Notes: a model not told the origin generated them from the sequence alone. 36,905 bases of DNA from UBA8752 sp042095055 (GCA_042095055.1 JBELBZ010000024.1:1-36905), one strand, 5' to 3'; shown: positions 16,012-25,547, numbered from the stretch's first letter. Numbers and translations are program-made.

Positions 16012-18531
16012 ATGAAGCCCCGTTTGTTTGTGCTGCTTTCCGGAATGCTATTCTGGTCAGCTTCTCTCGCTCAAGACGTTTGCACGTTTGTAGGCGATGC
16101 AGTGGGGCTGGGGGACGGTTGTTATGCCATCACAGAAAACGTATTGCAGCAAGTGGGTGCTGTCTGGTTCAATGATCAAGTCGATCTGACCCAGGAGTTT
16201 GCCATCAGAGCAGAAGTGTATTTGGGCAACCAAGACGCCACAGGTGCGGATGGGATTGCCTTTGTCATGCAGGATTTCGGCCCTTTTGCATTGGGTGGAA
16301 TCAATGAGTTCTTAGGGTCAGATGTGCCGGGCAGCAGCCTGGGGGTCGAAATTGACACCTGGCAAAACGGCAATTTTGCAGACCCGGTCCAGGACCACGT
16401 TTGCATTTTTAGAGATGGGGTGAACAACCACAACATCCCGTTTTTCAACCTCGATGGTCCTGTTTCTGCCCGTTCCGATGGAGCGAACATCGAGGACGGA
16501 CAACCGCACCAGTTCAAGGTCGAATGGGATCCTGTGACGCAGGAGTTGCAGGTGTATTTCGATTGTGAATTGCGGTTGTCGTGGACAGGAGACCTGTCTG
16601 GTGAAATATTCGGTGGTGAGACTGAGGTGTGGTGGGGATTTACGGGCTCTACCGGAGGTTCCAGCAATGCCCAGGAGGTGTGTGTGACGACGTCTGCATT
16701 GGGCCTTCCCCCTGAACACGCAGTGTGCGAAGGAGAGGGGGTGGATTTGGTGTTGCAAGGGGCCCAAAGTGGCACCATTGCTTGGACGCCAGTGGACGGT
16801 CTCAGCGATCCTTCGGCAGCGGTCACCAATGCTCAACCGCTGGTGACCACGGATTATGAGGTCGTTTGGACCGATGTGTGTGGCGATGTCCTCACCGAGG
16901 AGACCACCGTCAACGTTTTGTCCTCACCTCAGCCCATGCTGCCAGTCAGTGCTGAGTTTTGTCCCGGAGAACAGGTGTCTCTATCGGTCACCGTTCCAAC
17001 GGGTGGCACTGCAGAATGGACCGACGGCACCTTGGGGGGAGACTGGATCGGCAATGCGACAGGGGTACAAACGGTCGAGGTAACGGGAGATGGAGGGTGC
17101 ACAGGCACAGCGAGTACCACGGTTACTGCGCTCTACCCGAATGCAGCGTCTTTGCCCATTTTGGGCCCATTGTGCGGAGGCGCTTCCGAAGACATTGCGT
17201 GGCCCGCAGGAACCGAAGATTGGAGCGTAGACGGATTGGCTGTGGCCTCACCCTGGGCGGCAGAAGCAGGTGTTTTCAGTCTGACGTACACCGACGCGGC
17301 CACAGGGTGCCCGCTTGAGCTTGAGTATACCATCGACCTTCTCACTGCGGACATCCCCTCGCTCCCTGATGCATTTGCGGCATGCGCAGGGTCAGGGGTC
17401 AACCTGCTGCTCAATGCGGGTTCAGGTGCAACTGTGCTTTGGTCACCAGCCGGGGATTTGGACGATGCCGCTGCTGAGCAGCCATTGGCAACCCCATTGG
17501 TTACCACAGATTTCGAGGCTGCGGTAACGGACATATGCGGGGCCACAACCACCCTCACCACCACAGTTTCCGTGTTCCAATCTCCTGAGCCAGGCCTGCC
17601 CGATACGGTCACCTTGTGCCCCGGTCAGGATGCAACGCTATACATTGTGCCTCTGGCTGGTGTGCCAGATCCTGTGTGGTCGGATGGCACCAGCGGTTGG
17701 TCTTGGACTGGAAATGCTGCGGGATGGCAGTCCGTGGTGGTCTCGCCGCTCCCCGAATGCACAGGGCAGGACAGCACTTATGTGTGGCCCCAGAATTCCA
17801 CCGCGCCAGGGTTTGAATTGCCGCCTTTATGTCCGGGTGATTTCGCCTTTATTCCATGGCCTCTCGGATGGAGCGATTGGGAGGTGGATGGTGTGGTGGC
17901 AGACCCTTCCGGACTTACGGTGACTGAGCCTGGGGTCTATTTTTTTGTGGCCAGTGAAGTGGCCACCGGTTGCGATGTGGCGGGGGCCATTGCGGTGCCC
18001 ACAGGGGCGCTGTCTCCTATGGCGCTCCCGGAATACATCGAGCTGTGCGAAGGGCAATCCCAAAGTGTCAACACAGGGACTCCGGAGCCCGTTTTTTGGG
18101 ACGATGGAGAGACGGGGAGCGTCCGCGTCATTTCAGAGGCAGGCCTCTATGTGGCGACCCATTCGACCGATTGTGGTACGGTTGAAGACTCCATTCTTGT
18201 GGTCGAGGTGCCCTGCGGATGCGCGGTGTTTGCGCCCTCGGGGTTCACTCCCGATGGAGATTTGATCAACGATGCATGGCGGCCTGTTTTTGAGTGCGCG
18301 CCCGAAGAATATGACCTCAAGATTTTTGACCGTTGGGGTGGCATGGTCTGGCAAACCCAGAATCCCGAAGAGTATTGGACAGGCGGATTTCGGGAAGATG
18401 GCCGACCCCTCGATGAGAAATTGTACTATGTGCGCGATGGGATCTATGCTTTCCAAGTCACGTTCAGGGATCCGACCTCGGTGGTACGCAACATGATCCG
18501 AAAGACGGGATTCATCAATATTTTGCGTTAA
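16012..18531 (+). CDS. T9SS type B surface protein with L-type lectin domain
   Basis: An 839-residue exported protein. A signal peptide ends at SLAQ (residue 21). Residues about 22-230 form an L-type (legume-like) lectin domain: QVGAVWFNDQVDL, GADGIAFVMQD, LGVEIDTWQN (the calcium/sugar-binding strand) and WWGFTGSTGG. The middle is two tandem ~220-residue Ig-like units plus a partial third. The last ~100 residues are a T9SS type B domain starting APSGFTPDGDLINDAW near residue 740, with FDRWGGMVWQT. It probably binds glycans at the cell surface, as an adhesin or polysaccharide-recognition protein. It is transcribed alone from its own candidate promoter. Confidence 0.88.
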   Translation: MKPRLFVLLSGMLFWSASLAQDVCTFVGDAVGLGDGCYAITENVLQQVGAVWFNDQVDLTQEFAIRAEVYLGNQDATGADGIAFVMQDFGPFALGGINEFLGSDVPGSSLGVEIDTWQNGNFADPVQDHVCIFRDGVNNHNIPFFNLDGPVSARSDGANIEDGQPHQFKVEWDPVTQELQVYFDCELRLSWTGDLSGEIFGGETEVWWGFTGSTGGSSNAQEVCVTTSALGLPPEHAVCEGEGVDLVLQGAQSGTIAWTPVDGLSDPSAAVTNAQPLVTTDYEVVWTDVCGDVLTEETTVNVLSSPQPMLPVSAEFCPGEQVSLSVTVPTGGTAEWTDGTLGGDWIGNATGVQTVEVTGDGGCTGTASTTVTALYPNAASLPILGPLCGGASEDIAWPAGTEDWSVDGLAVASPWAAEAGVFSLTYTDAATGCPLELEYTIDLLTADIPSLPDAFAACAGSGVNLLLNAGSGATVLWSPAGDLDDAAAEQPLATPLVTTDFEAAVTDICGATTTLTTTVSVFQSPEPGLPDTVTLCPGQDATLYIVPLAGVPDPVWSDGTSGWSWTGNAAGWQSVVVSPLPECTGQDSTYVWPQNSTAPGFELPPLCPGDFAFIPWPLGWSDWEVDGVVADPSGLTVTEPGVYFFVASEVATGCDVAGAIAVPTGALSPMALPEYIELCEGQSQSVNTGTPEPVFWDDGETGSVRVISEAGLYVATHSTDCGTVEDSILVVEVPCGCAVFAPSGFTPDGDLINDAWRPVFECAPEEYDLKIFDRWGGMVWQTQNPEEYWTGGFREDGRPLDEKLYYVRDGIYAFQVTFRDPTSVVRNMIRKTGFINILR
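16705..18024 (+). repeat. Tandem ~220-residue Ig-like unit in the lectin protein
   Basis: Protein-level tandem duplication: unit 1 at 16705-17361 (219 residues) and unit 2 at 17362-18024 (221 residues). Matching landmarks occur in the same order: LPxxxAxCxGxGVxL, LVTTDYEV/LVTTDFEA, DVCG/DICG, SPQPMLP/SPEPGLP, CPGEQ/CPGQD and DWSVDG/DWEVDG. A partial third copy (LPEYIELCEGQS) follows at 18025. Confidence 0.7.
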
Positions 18532-18673
18532 GCGAAGCTGTCCACCAAAGCTGATGTGGAAAACTATCCGGGCTTGCGCACATGATAAGTTCAGCCTCCG
18601 GCGTTTTGGGCGTGGAGTGGAGTTACTGTCGAGGGACATGGGGCTTCTTCTGATCACCGTAACCCGAGTCTAC

Positions 18674-19570
18674 ATGCGCCTGCGCCGCATCTTAAAAGTC
18701 TGTTCTGCACCCCTGCAATTGAGCATGGTCCTGCTCGGTCTTTGGGGTTGTTCCTTGATGGATCCGAAGCAAGACATTCCCAGCTACCTGATCGTTCCAG
18801 AGATGTCCTTCACACCTGATGAAGACCAAGGAACGGCCTCCACCAACATCACCGACTTGTGGGTCTACAGCGCCACAGATGTGTTGGGCATTTTTCCGCT
18901 TCCCGCCATCGTTCCCATTCTCCCCTCAGATGCCAACGGCGGTGCAGTGACCCTGCTCGCGGGAATACGAGAAAACGGCATCAGCAACAGCCGCTCCCCT
19001 TATCCTTTCTACACCACGGTGGAGCACCTGGTCACGGGCGACCCGGGTTTCCGCGATACGCTGTTTCCGTCCATTGCGCTCGTAGAAAATGTGCGTTTCA
19101 TCCCCGTGGAAGATTTCGAAAACTCCAACGTTTTTGGCAGCCTGGTCGAAGGCAGTGATTTGGACCGGACCGGTGCACAAGGTGAGGTCTTCGAAGGGGC
19201 GAAATCTGGGAGGATTGAGGTGAATGTGGATGCCCCTCTCGTGCGGGTACGCACAGTGGAACAAGAGTTTAGTCTCGACGCCAGTGTGCCCTCTTTTTTG
19301 GAGCTGGATTACCGATGTGATCAGTCCTTTGCAGTTGGTCTTTATGGGTTTAGGAGTGGCCTTGAGACCAAGCACTTGACCTTGGTCATCAACCCCACTG
19401 AATCGGCTGGAGAAGCTGAGGTTTGGAACAAGCTGTACGTGGATTTGTCCTCCTCCGTCTCAGCACAAGGCCCGGCAGATCACTTTGAGGTTTACTTCGA
19501 ATGCATCCTTGAAGCGGGAAGAGAGACCGGGTCGGTTGGGTTGGATAACCTGCGCATCCTCACGTATTGA
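18674..19570 (+). CDS. Lipoprotein of unknown function coupled to a sugar transferase
   Basis: A 298-residue predicted lipoprotein: a basic N-terminus (MRLRRILK), a hydrophobic stretch and a lipobox-like LWGC at about residues 23-26. The mature part opens IPSYLIVPEMSFT, then TNITDLWVYSATDVLG, LPAIVPIL and AGIRENGISNSRSPYPFY. A C-terminal all-beta region ends GSVGLDNLRIL, like a carbohydrate-binding sandwich. I recall similar lipoproteins in other Bacteroidota, but no named family. The stop TGA shares its last base with the ATG of the sugar transferase gene, implying coupled translation and perhaps a role in polysaccharide assembly. The ATG at 18674 gives a proper lipoprotein signal; the frame is open 40 codons further upstream without merit. 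Confidence 0.8.
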   Translation: MRLRRILKVCSAPLQLSMVLLGLWGCSLMDPKQDIPSYLIVPEMSFTPDEDQGTASTNITDLWVYSATDVLGIFPLPAIVPILPSDANGGAVTLLAGIRENGISNSRSPYPFYTTVEHLVTGDPGFRDTLFPSIALVENVRFIPVEDFENSNVFGSLVEGSDLDRTGAQGEVFEGAKSGRIEVNVDAPLVRVRTVEQEFSLDASVPSFLELDYRCDQSFAVGLYGFRSGLETKHLTLVINPTESAGEAEVWNKLYVDLSSSVSAQGPADHFEVYFECILEAGRETGSVGLDNLRILTY

Positions 19571-21045
19571 TGAGCGTCTCACCAGCACCATCCCCCACCT
19601 TGGTGAAGCCCATAACCGCGCTTGCCCGGCAAATGGCTTCGGCCCGTTACGTGGTGGGTGATGTGTTGGCCTCAGCGGTTGCTTGGACCTCCCTGTACCT
19701 CTACCGCAAGCACGCATTGGAGTTTGCGCCGGCTTTCCGGGAGTCTTGGTTCCCCGAGGCCATGTGGATGGATGACAATTTTCGATACGGGCTCCTGTTC
19801 GTTCCAATGTTCTGGTTGGGGCTGTATGGCCTTGCGGGCATGCATGGCAATCCTTTTCGCCGCCACCGATCCATGGAAGTGGGCCAGGTGTTGTTGACGA
19901 CGCTGGTGGGGTCTTTGGTCTTGTTTTTTGTCCTGATTTTGGACGACGCCATCAGCAGCTACACCCAATACTATCAATCGCTGTTGGTGTTGTTTGCGGC
20001 CCAGTCCGCATTCGTGATTGCGGCCAGGTTGCCGCAGACGACCCGCACTGTCAAGCGGGTCCACAGGGGAGAACTCGCGTTCAATACGCTGGTTGTGGGC
20101 TGCAATGAGCAGGCTGTTTCGACCATCTTGGAGATCCGGGCACTTCGGCGCAACCCGGGGTTCAGGTTTGTCGGCTCAATCCAAGTCGGCCAGGAGGGGT
20201 GCCATACCCTAGAAGGCATTCCCTGTTTAGGCTCCACCGACCAGATGGCAGAGCTCATCCAAGAGCATGCCATTGAAGAGGTGATCCTCGCCGTTCGCAG
20301 TTCAGAGCACGGAGAGTTGGAGTCCATCATCAACCGCCTTGAGGGCACGGGAGTGGGCATCAAAATCATCCCCGACATCTACGACATCCTCAGTGGCATG
20401 GTGCGCATGCAAAGCCTGTTTGGGGCACCATTGATCGCCATTCGAAAGGAAATCATGCCCGCCTGGCAAGTGGCGGTCAAACGGGGAATGGATGTGGTCA
20501 TCAGCATGGTAGCGCTTTTGTTGCTGACGCCAATGCTCCTGGCCATCGCCGCCGCAGTGAAGCTGTCGTCCAAAGGGCCTGTGTTTTTTCATCAAGAGCG
20601 GGTAGGGCGCTGGGGCAAGCCGTTCATGATCCACAAATTTCGCTCGATGTATGTCGGGGCAGAGCGCAATGGGCCGCAGTTGTCCAGTGATCACGACCCC
20701 CGAATCACCAAGGTGGGGCGTCTTTTGAGGAAGTCCCGTTTGGATGAATTGCCTCAGTTTTTCAATGTGCTGATTGGCGAGATGTCTTTGGTAGGGCCGC
20801 GTCCGGAGCGGCAGCATTACATCGACTTGATTTCGAAAAGGGCCGCCCATTACCACCACCTGCACAAAGTCCGCCCTGGCATTACTTCATGGGGGCAGGT
20901 CAAATATGGTTATGCCGAAAATGTAGAAGAGATGGTCCAGCGGCTGCGCTTTGACCTGATTTACATGGAAAACATGTCCCTGGCGCTGGACATCAAAATC
21001 CTCACATACACGGTGTGGATCGTCCTGCGTGGACGCGGAAAATGA
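19570..21045 (+). CDS. Polyprenyl glycosylphosphotransferase (undecaprenyl-phosphate sugar transferase)
   Basis: A 491-residue inner-membrane enzyme that starts repeat-unit synthesis by moving a sugar-1-phosphate to undecaprenyl phosphate. Hydrophobic segments fill the first ~150 residues. A nucleotide-binding-like region follows (FNTLVVGCNEQAVSTI), then a membrane-embedded helix near residues 315-335. The catalytic sugar transferase domain has KRGMDVVIS near 303, FHQERVGRWGKPFMIHKFRSM, SRLDELPQFFNVLIGEMS and LVGPRPER, ending HKVRPGITSWGQVKYGYA. The acidic pair in LDELPQ is intact. The sugar is not predictable (glucose, galactose or an amino sugar). The upstream lipoprotein overlaps it by one base. 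No other polysaccharide genes are present here, so it is an isolated initiator. Confidence 0.93.
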   Translation: MSVSPAPSPTLVKPITALARQMASARYVVGDVLASAVAWTSLYLYRKHALEFAPAFRESWFPEAMWMDDNFRYGLLFVPMFWLGLYGLAGMHGNPFRRHRSMEVGQVLLTTLVGSLVLFFVLILDDAISSYTQYYQSLLVLFAAQSAFVIAARLPQTTRTVKRVHRGELAFNTLVVGCNEQAVSTILEIRALRRNPGFRFVGSIQVGQEGCHTLEGIPCLGSTDQMAELIQEHAIEEVILAVRSSEHGELESIINRLEGTGVGIKIIPDIYDILSGMVRMQSLFGAPLIAIRKEIMPAWQVAVKRGMDVVISMVALLLLTPMLLAIAAAVKLSSKGPVFFHQERVGRWGKPFMIHKFRSMYVGAERNGPQLSSDHDPRITKVGRLLRKSRLDELPQFFNVLIGEMSLVGPRPERQHYIDLISKRAAHYHHLHKVRPGITSWGQVKYGYAENVEEMVQRLRFDLIYMENMSLALDIKILTYTVWIVLRGRGK

Positions 21046-21091
21046 CCCCAGTGGTTTCGTCTGCGGAGGGGACAGGGTGCTCATAATGAGT

Positions 21092-21099
21092 TAAATTGC
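21092..21099 (+). promoter_or_regulatory. Candidate -7 box TAAATTGC
   Basis: A TAnnTT box ending 7 nt before the OmpA-family ATG at 21107, in the 61-nt gap after the sugar transferase gene. It lacks the last G of the consensus and has no -33 partner. Confidence 0.27.
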
Positions 21100-21106
21100 A
21101 GTTGCC

Positions 21107-22243
21107 ATGTTGCGCTGCTCCACTTTCAATTTGCTGTGCGCTCTGTCGCTGACAGGAGCGCTGTGGTGGAGTGGAATCACCGTGGCCATGGCCCAAGATG
21201 GCAGTGCGTCAGAAGCCGCCAGGAGGTACGAGCGGGTGGTCATGGAAGTACTGACCGAAAGGCTGGCCTCAGAAGTCCTATTGGACCAAGGCCAAGTGGT
21301 TTTGAGGACACCGGTCTCTCGGATTTTGAAGGAAATGCGCAGCATCGTGCGGGCCTCGGTCCCGTATTACCTCGAAGGCAACTTGATCGAATTCAAGCGG
21401 TTCAGGCCCAGGGTCAAGACAGCGCTGGAAGGCTTGGATGGCTGGCAGGTGCCGGCTGCTCCGCGCGGTTGGGAGAGTCGGGAATGGAATTACTTCCAGG
21501 TGCAAGGAGCTTTGGAGAACGTACTGTTGTTGGTGGCCCTCGATATGGGGGTGTTCAGCAACAAAGCGCTGGCCGAAAACGTCCAAGCGCGGTCGGAATT
21601 AGAAAACGACTGGACCCAGATTCGCGGCGGCAGCGACCCTTTGGCAACCCGGCCGCTTCCCGAATTTGGGGTGCTTGAAGGCGATGCCAGCACACTCGAT
21701 GGATTGGGAGAGGCTGGCAATGGAGGTGGCATTGGCGAGCCTGATGGCGGTAACGGTGCATTGGCAGAGGCCCTGCGCAACCTGACCGCGCGGATTGACG
21801 CGCTCGAGCGCAGATCGGGCAATGGCAGCGCACCGGCAGGCAACCCAACGGGAAGTTTCCCTGCGGTGGGCGCCGATGGCCAATGGTTGCCAGGGCAGCC
21901 TTCCGCGGCTTTACCGGACCGCATGCCCGAGATGCTGACAATACAGTTCCCTTCTGGGAGCGCGGCGTTGGGCCTCAGCGCAGAATATGGCCTCAATACA
22001 TTGGTGGAGTGGATGGTGGCCATGCCCAGCATGCGGCTGCTCATCACGGGTCACAGCGATCTTACGGGCACAGAACGGGCCAACATGGAGCTCAGCCGGA
22101 GGCGTGCACAAGTGGTGCGCTATTACCTGCTCGAAAGGGGCATTGCCAATGAACGCGTGACCGCAGCCCATTTTGGGGAGCAGCGCCCTGAATGGGGCGC
22201 TGGTTTTGACCGTCGCGTCGAAGTGCGCTTGCTGACCGATTGA
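21107..22243 (+). CDS. OmpA family protein
   Basis: A 378-residue envelope protein. A signal peptide ends at VAMAQ near residue 29. A helical region of about 160 residues follows, then a Gly/Pro/Asn-rich linker interrupted by a short coiled-coil-like stretch (ALRNLTARIDALERR). The C-terminal OmpA-like peptidoglycan-binding domain runs from about residue 275: LTIQFPSGSAAL, then TGHSDLTGTERANMELSRRR near 314 with the conserved Asp and Arg, and the ending DRRVEVRLL. It probably tethers the outer membrane to peptidoglycan. No N-terminal beta barrel is recognisable, so the partner at the other end is unknown. It follows the sugar transferase by 61 nt. Confidence 0.87.
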   Translation: MLRCSTFNLLCALSLTGALWWSGITVAMAQDGSASEAARRYERVVMEVLTERLASEVLLDQGQVVLRTPVSRILKEMRSIVRASVPYYLEGNLIEFKRFRPRVKTALEGLDGWQVPAAPRGWESREWNYFQVQGALENVLLLVALDMGVFSNKALAENVQARSELENDWTQIRGGSDPLATRPLPEFGVLEGDASTLDGLGEAGNGGGIGEPDGGNGALAEALRNLTARIDALERRSGNGSAPAGNPTGSFPAVGADGQWLPGQPSAALPDRMPEMLTIQFPSGSAALGLSAEYGLNTLVEWMVAMPSMRLLITGHSDLTGTERANMELSRRRAQVVRYYLLERGIANERVTAAHFGEQRPEWGAGFDRRVEVRLLTD

Positions 22244-22289
22244 AGCGCCCCTGAGCGGGCAATTCAACTCCATGGCACACCTTTGCCGC

Positions 22290-22907
22290 ATGAAGATTGT
22301 GTGCATCGGCCGGAATTACGCAGACCACGCGGCAGAGTTGGGCAACGCTGTCCCGTCCGAGCCGCTGTTTTTTTTCAAGCCAGAAGGGGCCATCCTGCAC
22401 AAAGACCACCCCTTTGCCATTCCAGAGTGGACCCGGGATTGCCATTACGAAGTGGAACTGGTGGTGCGCATCAACCGCCCAGCCAAATGGATGGATGAGG
22501 GGCATGCCAGCCGATGCTATACCCACGTTGGATTGGGCATTGATTTCACTGCGCGCGACGTCCAGCAGGAGCTCAAGGCGGCGGGCAAGCCTTGGGAAAA
22601 GGCCAAGGCATTCGATGGGAGTGCCGTCTTGTCCAAGGAATGGATCTCGCTTGAAGAAGTCGGTGGTGACATTCAGGATCTCCGCTTCAGCCTGCTCAAA
22701 AACGGGGAGGTGGTGCAAGAAGGCCACACCGCGGACATGCTGTTCCCTGTGGATGCTTTGATCGCACATGTTTCCAAATACAGCACTTGGAAGACAGGTG
22801 ACCTGCTGTACACAGGGACGCCCGCCGGAGTGGGGCCTGTGCAATCGGGTGACCGACTCGAAGGCCGCCTCGGCGGGCGTTCCATGTTTGCTTTGGATAT
22901 ACTTTGA
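22290..22907 (+). CDS. Fumarylacetoacetate hydrolase family protein
   Basis: A 205-residue cytoplasmic enzyme of the FAH superfamily, in the short form like YcgM/FAHD1 (acylpyruvate hydrolase or oxaloacetate decarboxylase). Signatures are IVCIGRNYADHAAELGN at the start, FFKPEGAIL, the metal ligands in HYEVELVV (two Glu), GLGIDFTARDVQ (Asp), and LLYTGTPAGVGPVQSGD at the end. The precise substrate is not predictable. The ATG at 22290 (MKIVCIGRN) fits the family; an in-frame ATG six codons upstream is possible. The stop TGA abuts the stop of convergent clpB, the two sharing the palindrome TGATCA. Confidence 0.92.
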   Translation: MKIVCIGRNYADHAAELGNAVPSEPLFFFKPEGAILHKDHPFAIPEWTRDCHYEVELVVRINRPAKWMDEGHASRCYTHVGLGIDFTARDVQQELKAAGKPWEKAKAFDGSAVLSKEWISLEEVGGDIQDLRFSLLKNGEVVQEGHTADMLFPVDALIAHVSKYSTWKTGDLLYTGTPAGVGPVQSGDRLEGRLGGRSMFALDIL

Positions 22908-25547
22908 TCAGCTGACGGCGATCAACCGTTCGTCTTCCAAGGCTGCTCGGAAGACCACCTTGCCGTCAAAGATGTCCAGGACCGAAGTTGCATTGGAGTC
23001 TATCGTGCCAGCGAGCAAAGCGCGGGACAGGGGGTTCAATACCGAGCGTTCGATCAACCGTTTCACGGGGCGGGCTCCGAATTCCGGGTCATGTCCTTGT
23101 TGGGTCAACCAATCCAGGGCATCCGGCGTCGCCTTGAGCTGGATTCCGGCCTCTTCCAACCTGCCTTTGAGCCTTGCAAGCTGCAGGCCCACAATGGCAC
23201 GGGTATGGGTGAGTTCCAAGGGGTGGAAGACCACCACTTCATCCACCCTGTTGATGAATTCAGGCCTCAAGAATCCCCGCAGGGCTTCTGTTGCGGTGTG
23301 GCCCATCACTTCTGAACCCGCCGCTTCCTCGGCGGATGTGCCGGATTCTTGTGCTGCGACAAACCGCTTCGTCAGTTGCGCGTGACCGGCATTTGAGGTC
23401 ATGATGATCAGCGTATTCCGAAAGTCGACCAGCCTTCCTTTTCCGTCGGTCAGGCGCCCTTCATCGAGCACCTGCAGCAGGATGTTGAAGACGTCGGGAT
23501 GCGCCTTTTCGATCTCATCGAGCAGGACAACGCTGTAAGGGCGTCGGCGCACCGCTTCTGTGAGTTGTCCGCCTTCGTCATGGCCAATGTACCCTGGAGG
23601 TGCACCTACCAAACGGCTGACGGTGTGGGCTTCTTGAAATTCTCCCATGTCCAAGCGCACCATGGCTTTGACGTCGTCAAAGAGAAAGTCACTGAGTGCT
23701 TTTGCCAGTTCCGTCTTGCCAACTCCGGTAGACCCCATGAAGATGAAGGATCCCATGGGTTTGTCCATATCGGCGAGCCCAGAGCGCGTGCGCCTTACGG
23801 CTTCGCTCACAGCAGATACCGCTCCGGGTTGACCAATGATCCGACGTCCCAATTCAGTTTCCAATTCGAGCAGTTTTTCGCGGTCGCCTTTGAGCATCCG
23901 AGAGACGGGGATCCCGCTCCACAAGCTGACCACCTCGGCAATCTCTTCGGCGTCCACTTCTTCTTTGACCATCCTGGACCCATCCTGCATGCTCAGGAGC
24001 TTGGCCTTGGCCGTTTCGAGTTCTGCTTCACGTTCTCGTGTGGTGCCGTAACGGATCTCTGCAACCTTGCCGAAATCGCCTTCTCGCTCTGCGCGATCGG
24101 CTTCTCCCTTGAGGTCTTCCAGTGCTGTGCGCAAGCGCTGCACTTGGTCAATGACATCGCGCTCAGCGGTCCATTTTGCCTGCATGCCATCCCGTTCTTC
24201 CCTGAGGTTGGCGAGGTTGATGTCAAGCTCGGTGTGTCGGACGGGATCGTCTTCGCTTGCGATGGCCGCTTTTTCGATTTCGAGTTGGGTGATGCGCCGC
24301 TCCAATTGATCCAGCGCCTTGGGCTTTGAATTCATTTCAAGCCTCAAACGCGATGCCGCCTCATCCATCAAGTCGATGGCCTTGTCTGGGAGAAAGCGAT
24401 CGGGCAGATAGCGGCTGGAAAGCTCCACCGCACGGACCAAAGCTTCATCGCGGATCTCCACCTGATGGTGCACTTCGTACTTCTCCTTGATGCCCCTCAA
24501 AATGGCCAAGGAGCTGTCGCGGTCGGGCTCGGCCACCCGAACTTTTTGGAAGCGGCGCTCCAAGGCTTTGTCTTTTTCGAAGAACTTTTGGTATTCGGCC
24601 AGCGTGGTGGCGCCGACAGCGCGGAGCTCTCCTCGTGCGAGGGCGGGCTTGAGGATGTTGGCAGCGTCCATGGCGCCTTCGCCCCCTCCCGCGCCAACGA
24701 GGGTGTGGATCTCGTCTATGAACAAAAGGATGCGGCCTTCGCTGTCGGTGACTTCTTTGACCACCGCCTTGAGGCGTTCTTCAAACTCGCCTTTGTACTT
24801 CGCTCCCGCGATCAGAGCGCCCATGTCCAGGCTGTGGACGGTTTTGTCGATGAGGTTCTCGGGAACGTCTCCAGAGACAATGCGGTGGGCGATTCCCTCG
24901 GCAATGGCGGTTTTTCCCACGCCGGGCTCACCGATCAGAATGGGGTTGTTTTTGGTGCGGCGCGTTAGAATTTGAAGGACGCGGCGGATTTCCTCGTCGC
25001 GGCCAATGACGGGGTCCAGTTTCCCGTCCCTGGCCAAGGCGTTGAGGTTCCGTGCATACTTTGAAAGCGACTCCAGCGCGTCTTCATGGCTGGCACTGTC
25101 TGCGGTGCGGCCTTTCCTCAACGCTGCGAGGGCGCTGTCCAAGTTTCCGGATAGGGCGCCAGCATCTTTGAGGATGCGCGAGGCCGTGCTGTTGACGGCG
25201 AGTATGGCAGAGAAGAGCCGGTCCAACGCTACATATTGGTCGCCTCCTTTCCGCGCTTCTTCTACCGCTTTGCGGAGTGTGTTTTGGGCCTGCTGGGACC
25301 ATGGGGTATGCTCAGGGAGTTGGTCCGAGGTGGCCACAGCATCCAAGGCCTTTGATGCGGCCATTTTCACCGCGGAAAATGGCACTTCCATCCGGTCCAA
25401 AAGGCGCTCAGGAAGTGGGTCTTGGCTGTGCAGGAGGCTGTGCAAAATGTGCAATGGCTCTACCTGTGTGTGTTTCCGCTCCATGGCCAATCCCTGCGCA
25501 GCTTGCAGCGCGGCCTGGGTTTTGAGTGTAAATGCGTGTTGTTCCAT
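22908..25547 (-). CDS. clpB: ATP-dependent disaggregase ClpB
   Basis: An 879-residue AAA+ chaperone that extracts polypeptides from aggregates together with DnaK. Domains in order: the Clp N-domain (about 1-145), AAA1 with Walker A GEPGVGKTA near 206-214 and the pore region KYKGEFEERLK, a long coiled-coil middle domain (about 400-520, which separates ClpB from ClpA/C), AAA2 with GSTGVGKTE near 604 and GAPPGYIGHDEGG, and the C-terminal domain with PEFINRVDEVV. The length is typical. The ATG at 25547 starts MEQHAFTLKTQAAL, the expected N-domain opening; an upstream in-frame start would add 22 unconserved residues. It is divergent from aroK. No heat-shock operator such as CIRCE was seen upstream. 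Confidence 0.97.
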   Translation of the reverse strand: MEQHAFTLKTQAALQAAQGLAMERKHTQVEPLHILHSLLHSQDPLPERLLDRMEVPFSAVKMAASKALDAVATSDQLPEHTPWSQQAQNTLRKAVEEARKGGDQYVALDRLFSAILAVNSTASRILKDAGALSGNLDSALAALRKGRTADSASHEDALESLSKYARNLNALARDGKLDPVIGRDEEIRRVLQILTRRTKNNPILIGEPGVGKTAIAEGIAHRIVSGDVPENLIDKTVHSLDMGALIAGAKYKGEFEERLKAVVKEVTDSEGRILLFIDEIHTLVGAGGGEGAMDAANILKPALARGELRAVGATTLAEYQKFFEKDKALERRFQKVRVAEPDRDSSLAILRGIKEKYEVHHQVEIRDEALVRAVELSSRYLPDRFLPDKAIDLMDEAASRLRLEMNSKPKALDQLERRITQLEIEKAAIASEDDPVRHTELDINLANLREERDGMQAKWTAERDVIDQVQRLRTALEDLKGEADRAEREGDFGKVAEIRYGTTREREAELETAKAKLLSMQDGSRMVKEEVDAEEIAEVVSLWSGIPVSRMLKGDREKLLELETELGRRIIGQPGAVSAVSEAVRRTRSGLADMDKPMGSFIFMGSTGVGKTELAKALSDFLFDDVKAMVRLDMGEFQEAHTVSRLVGAPPGYIGHDEGGQLTEAVRRRPYSVVLLDEIEKAHPDVFNILLQVLDEGRLTDGKGRLVDFRNTLIIMTSNAGHAQLTKRFVAAQESGTSAEEAAGSEVMGHTATEALRGFLRPEFINRVDEVVVFHPLELTHTRAIVGLQLARLKGRLEEAGIQLKATPDALDWLTQQGHDPEFGARPVKRLIERSVLNPLSRALLAGTIDSNATSVLDIFDGKVVFRAALEDERLIAVS

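Noticed and set aside
24465..24975. Two plus-strand frames of over 160 codons opposite clpB
   Set aside because: They lie within the highly conserved AAA1 region of clpB on the minus strand and encode nothing recognisable.
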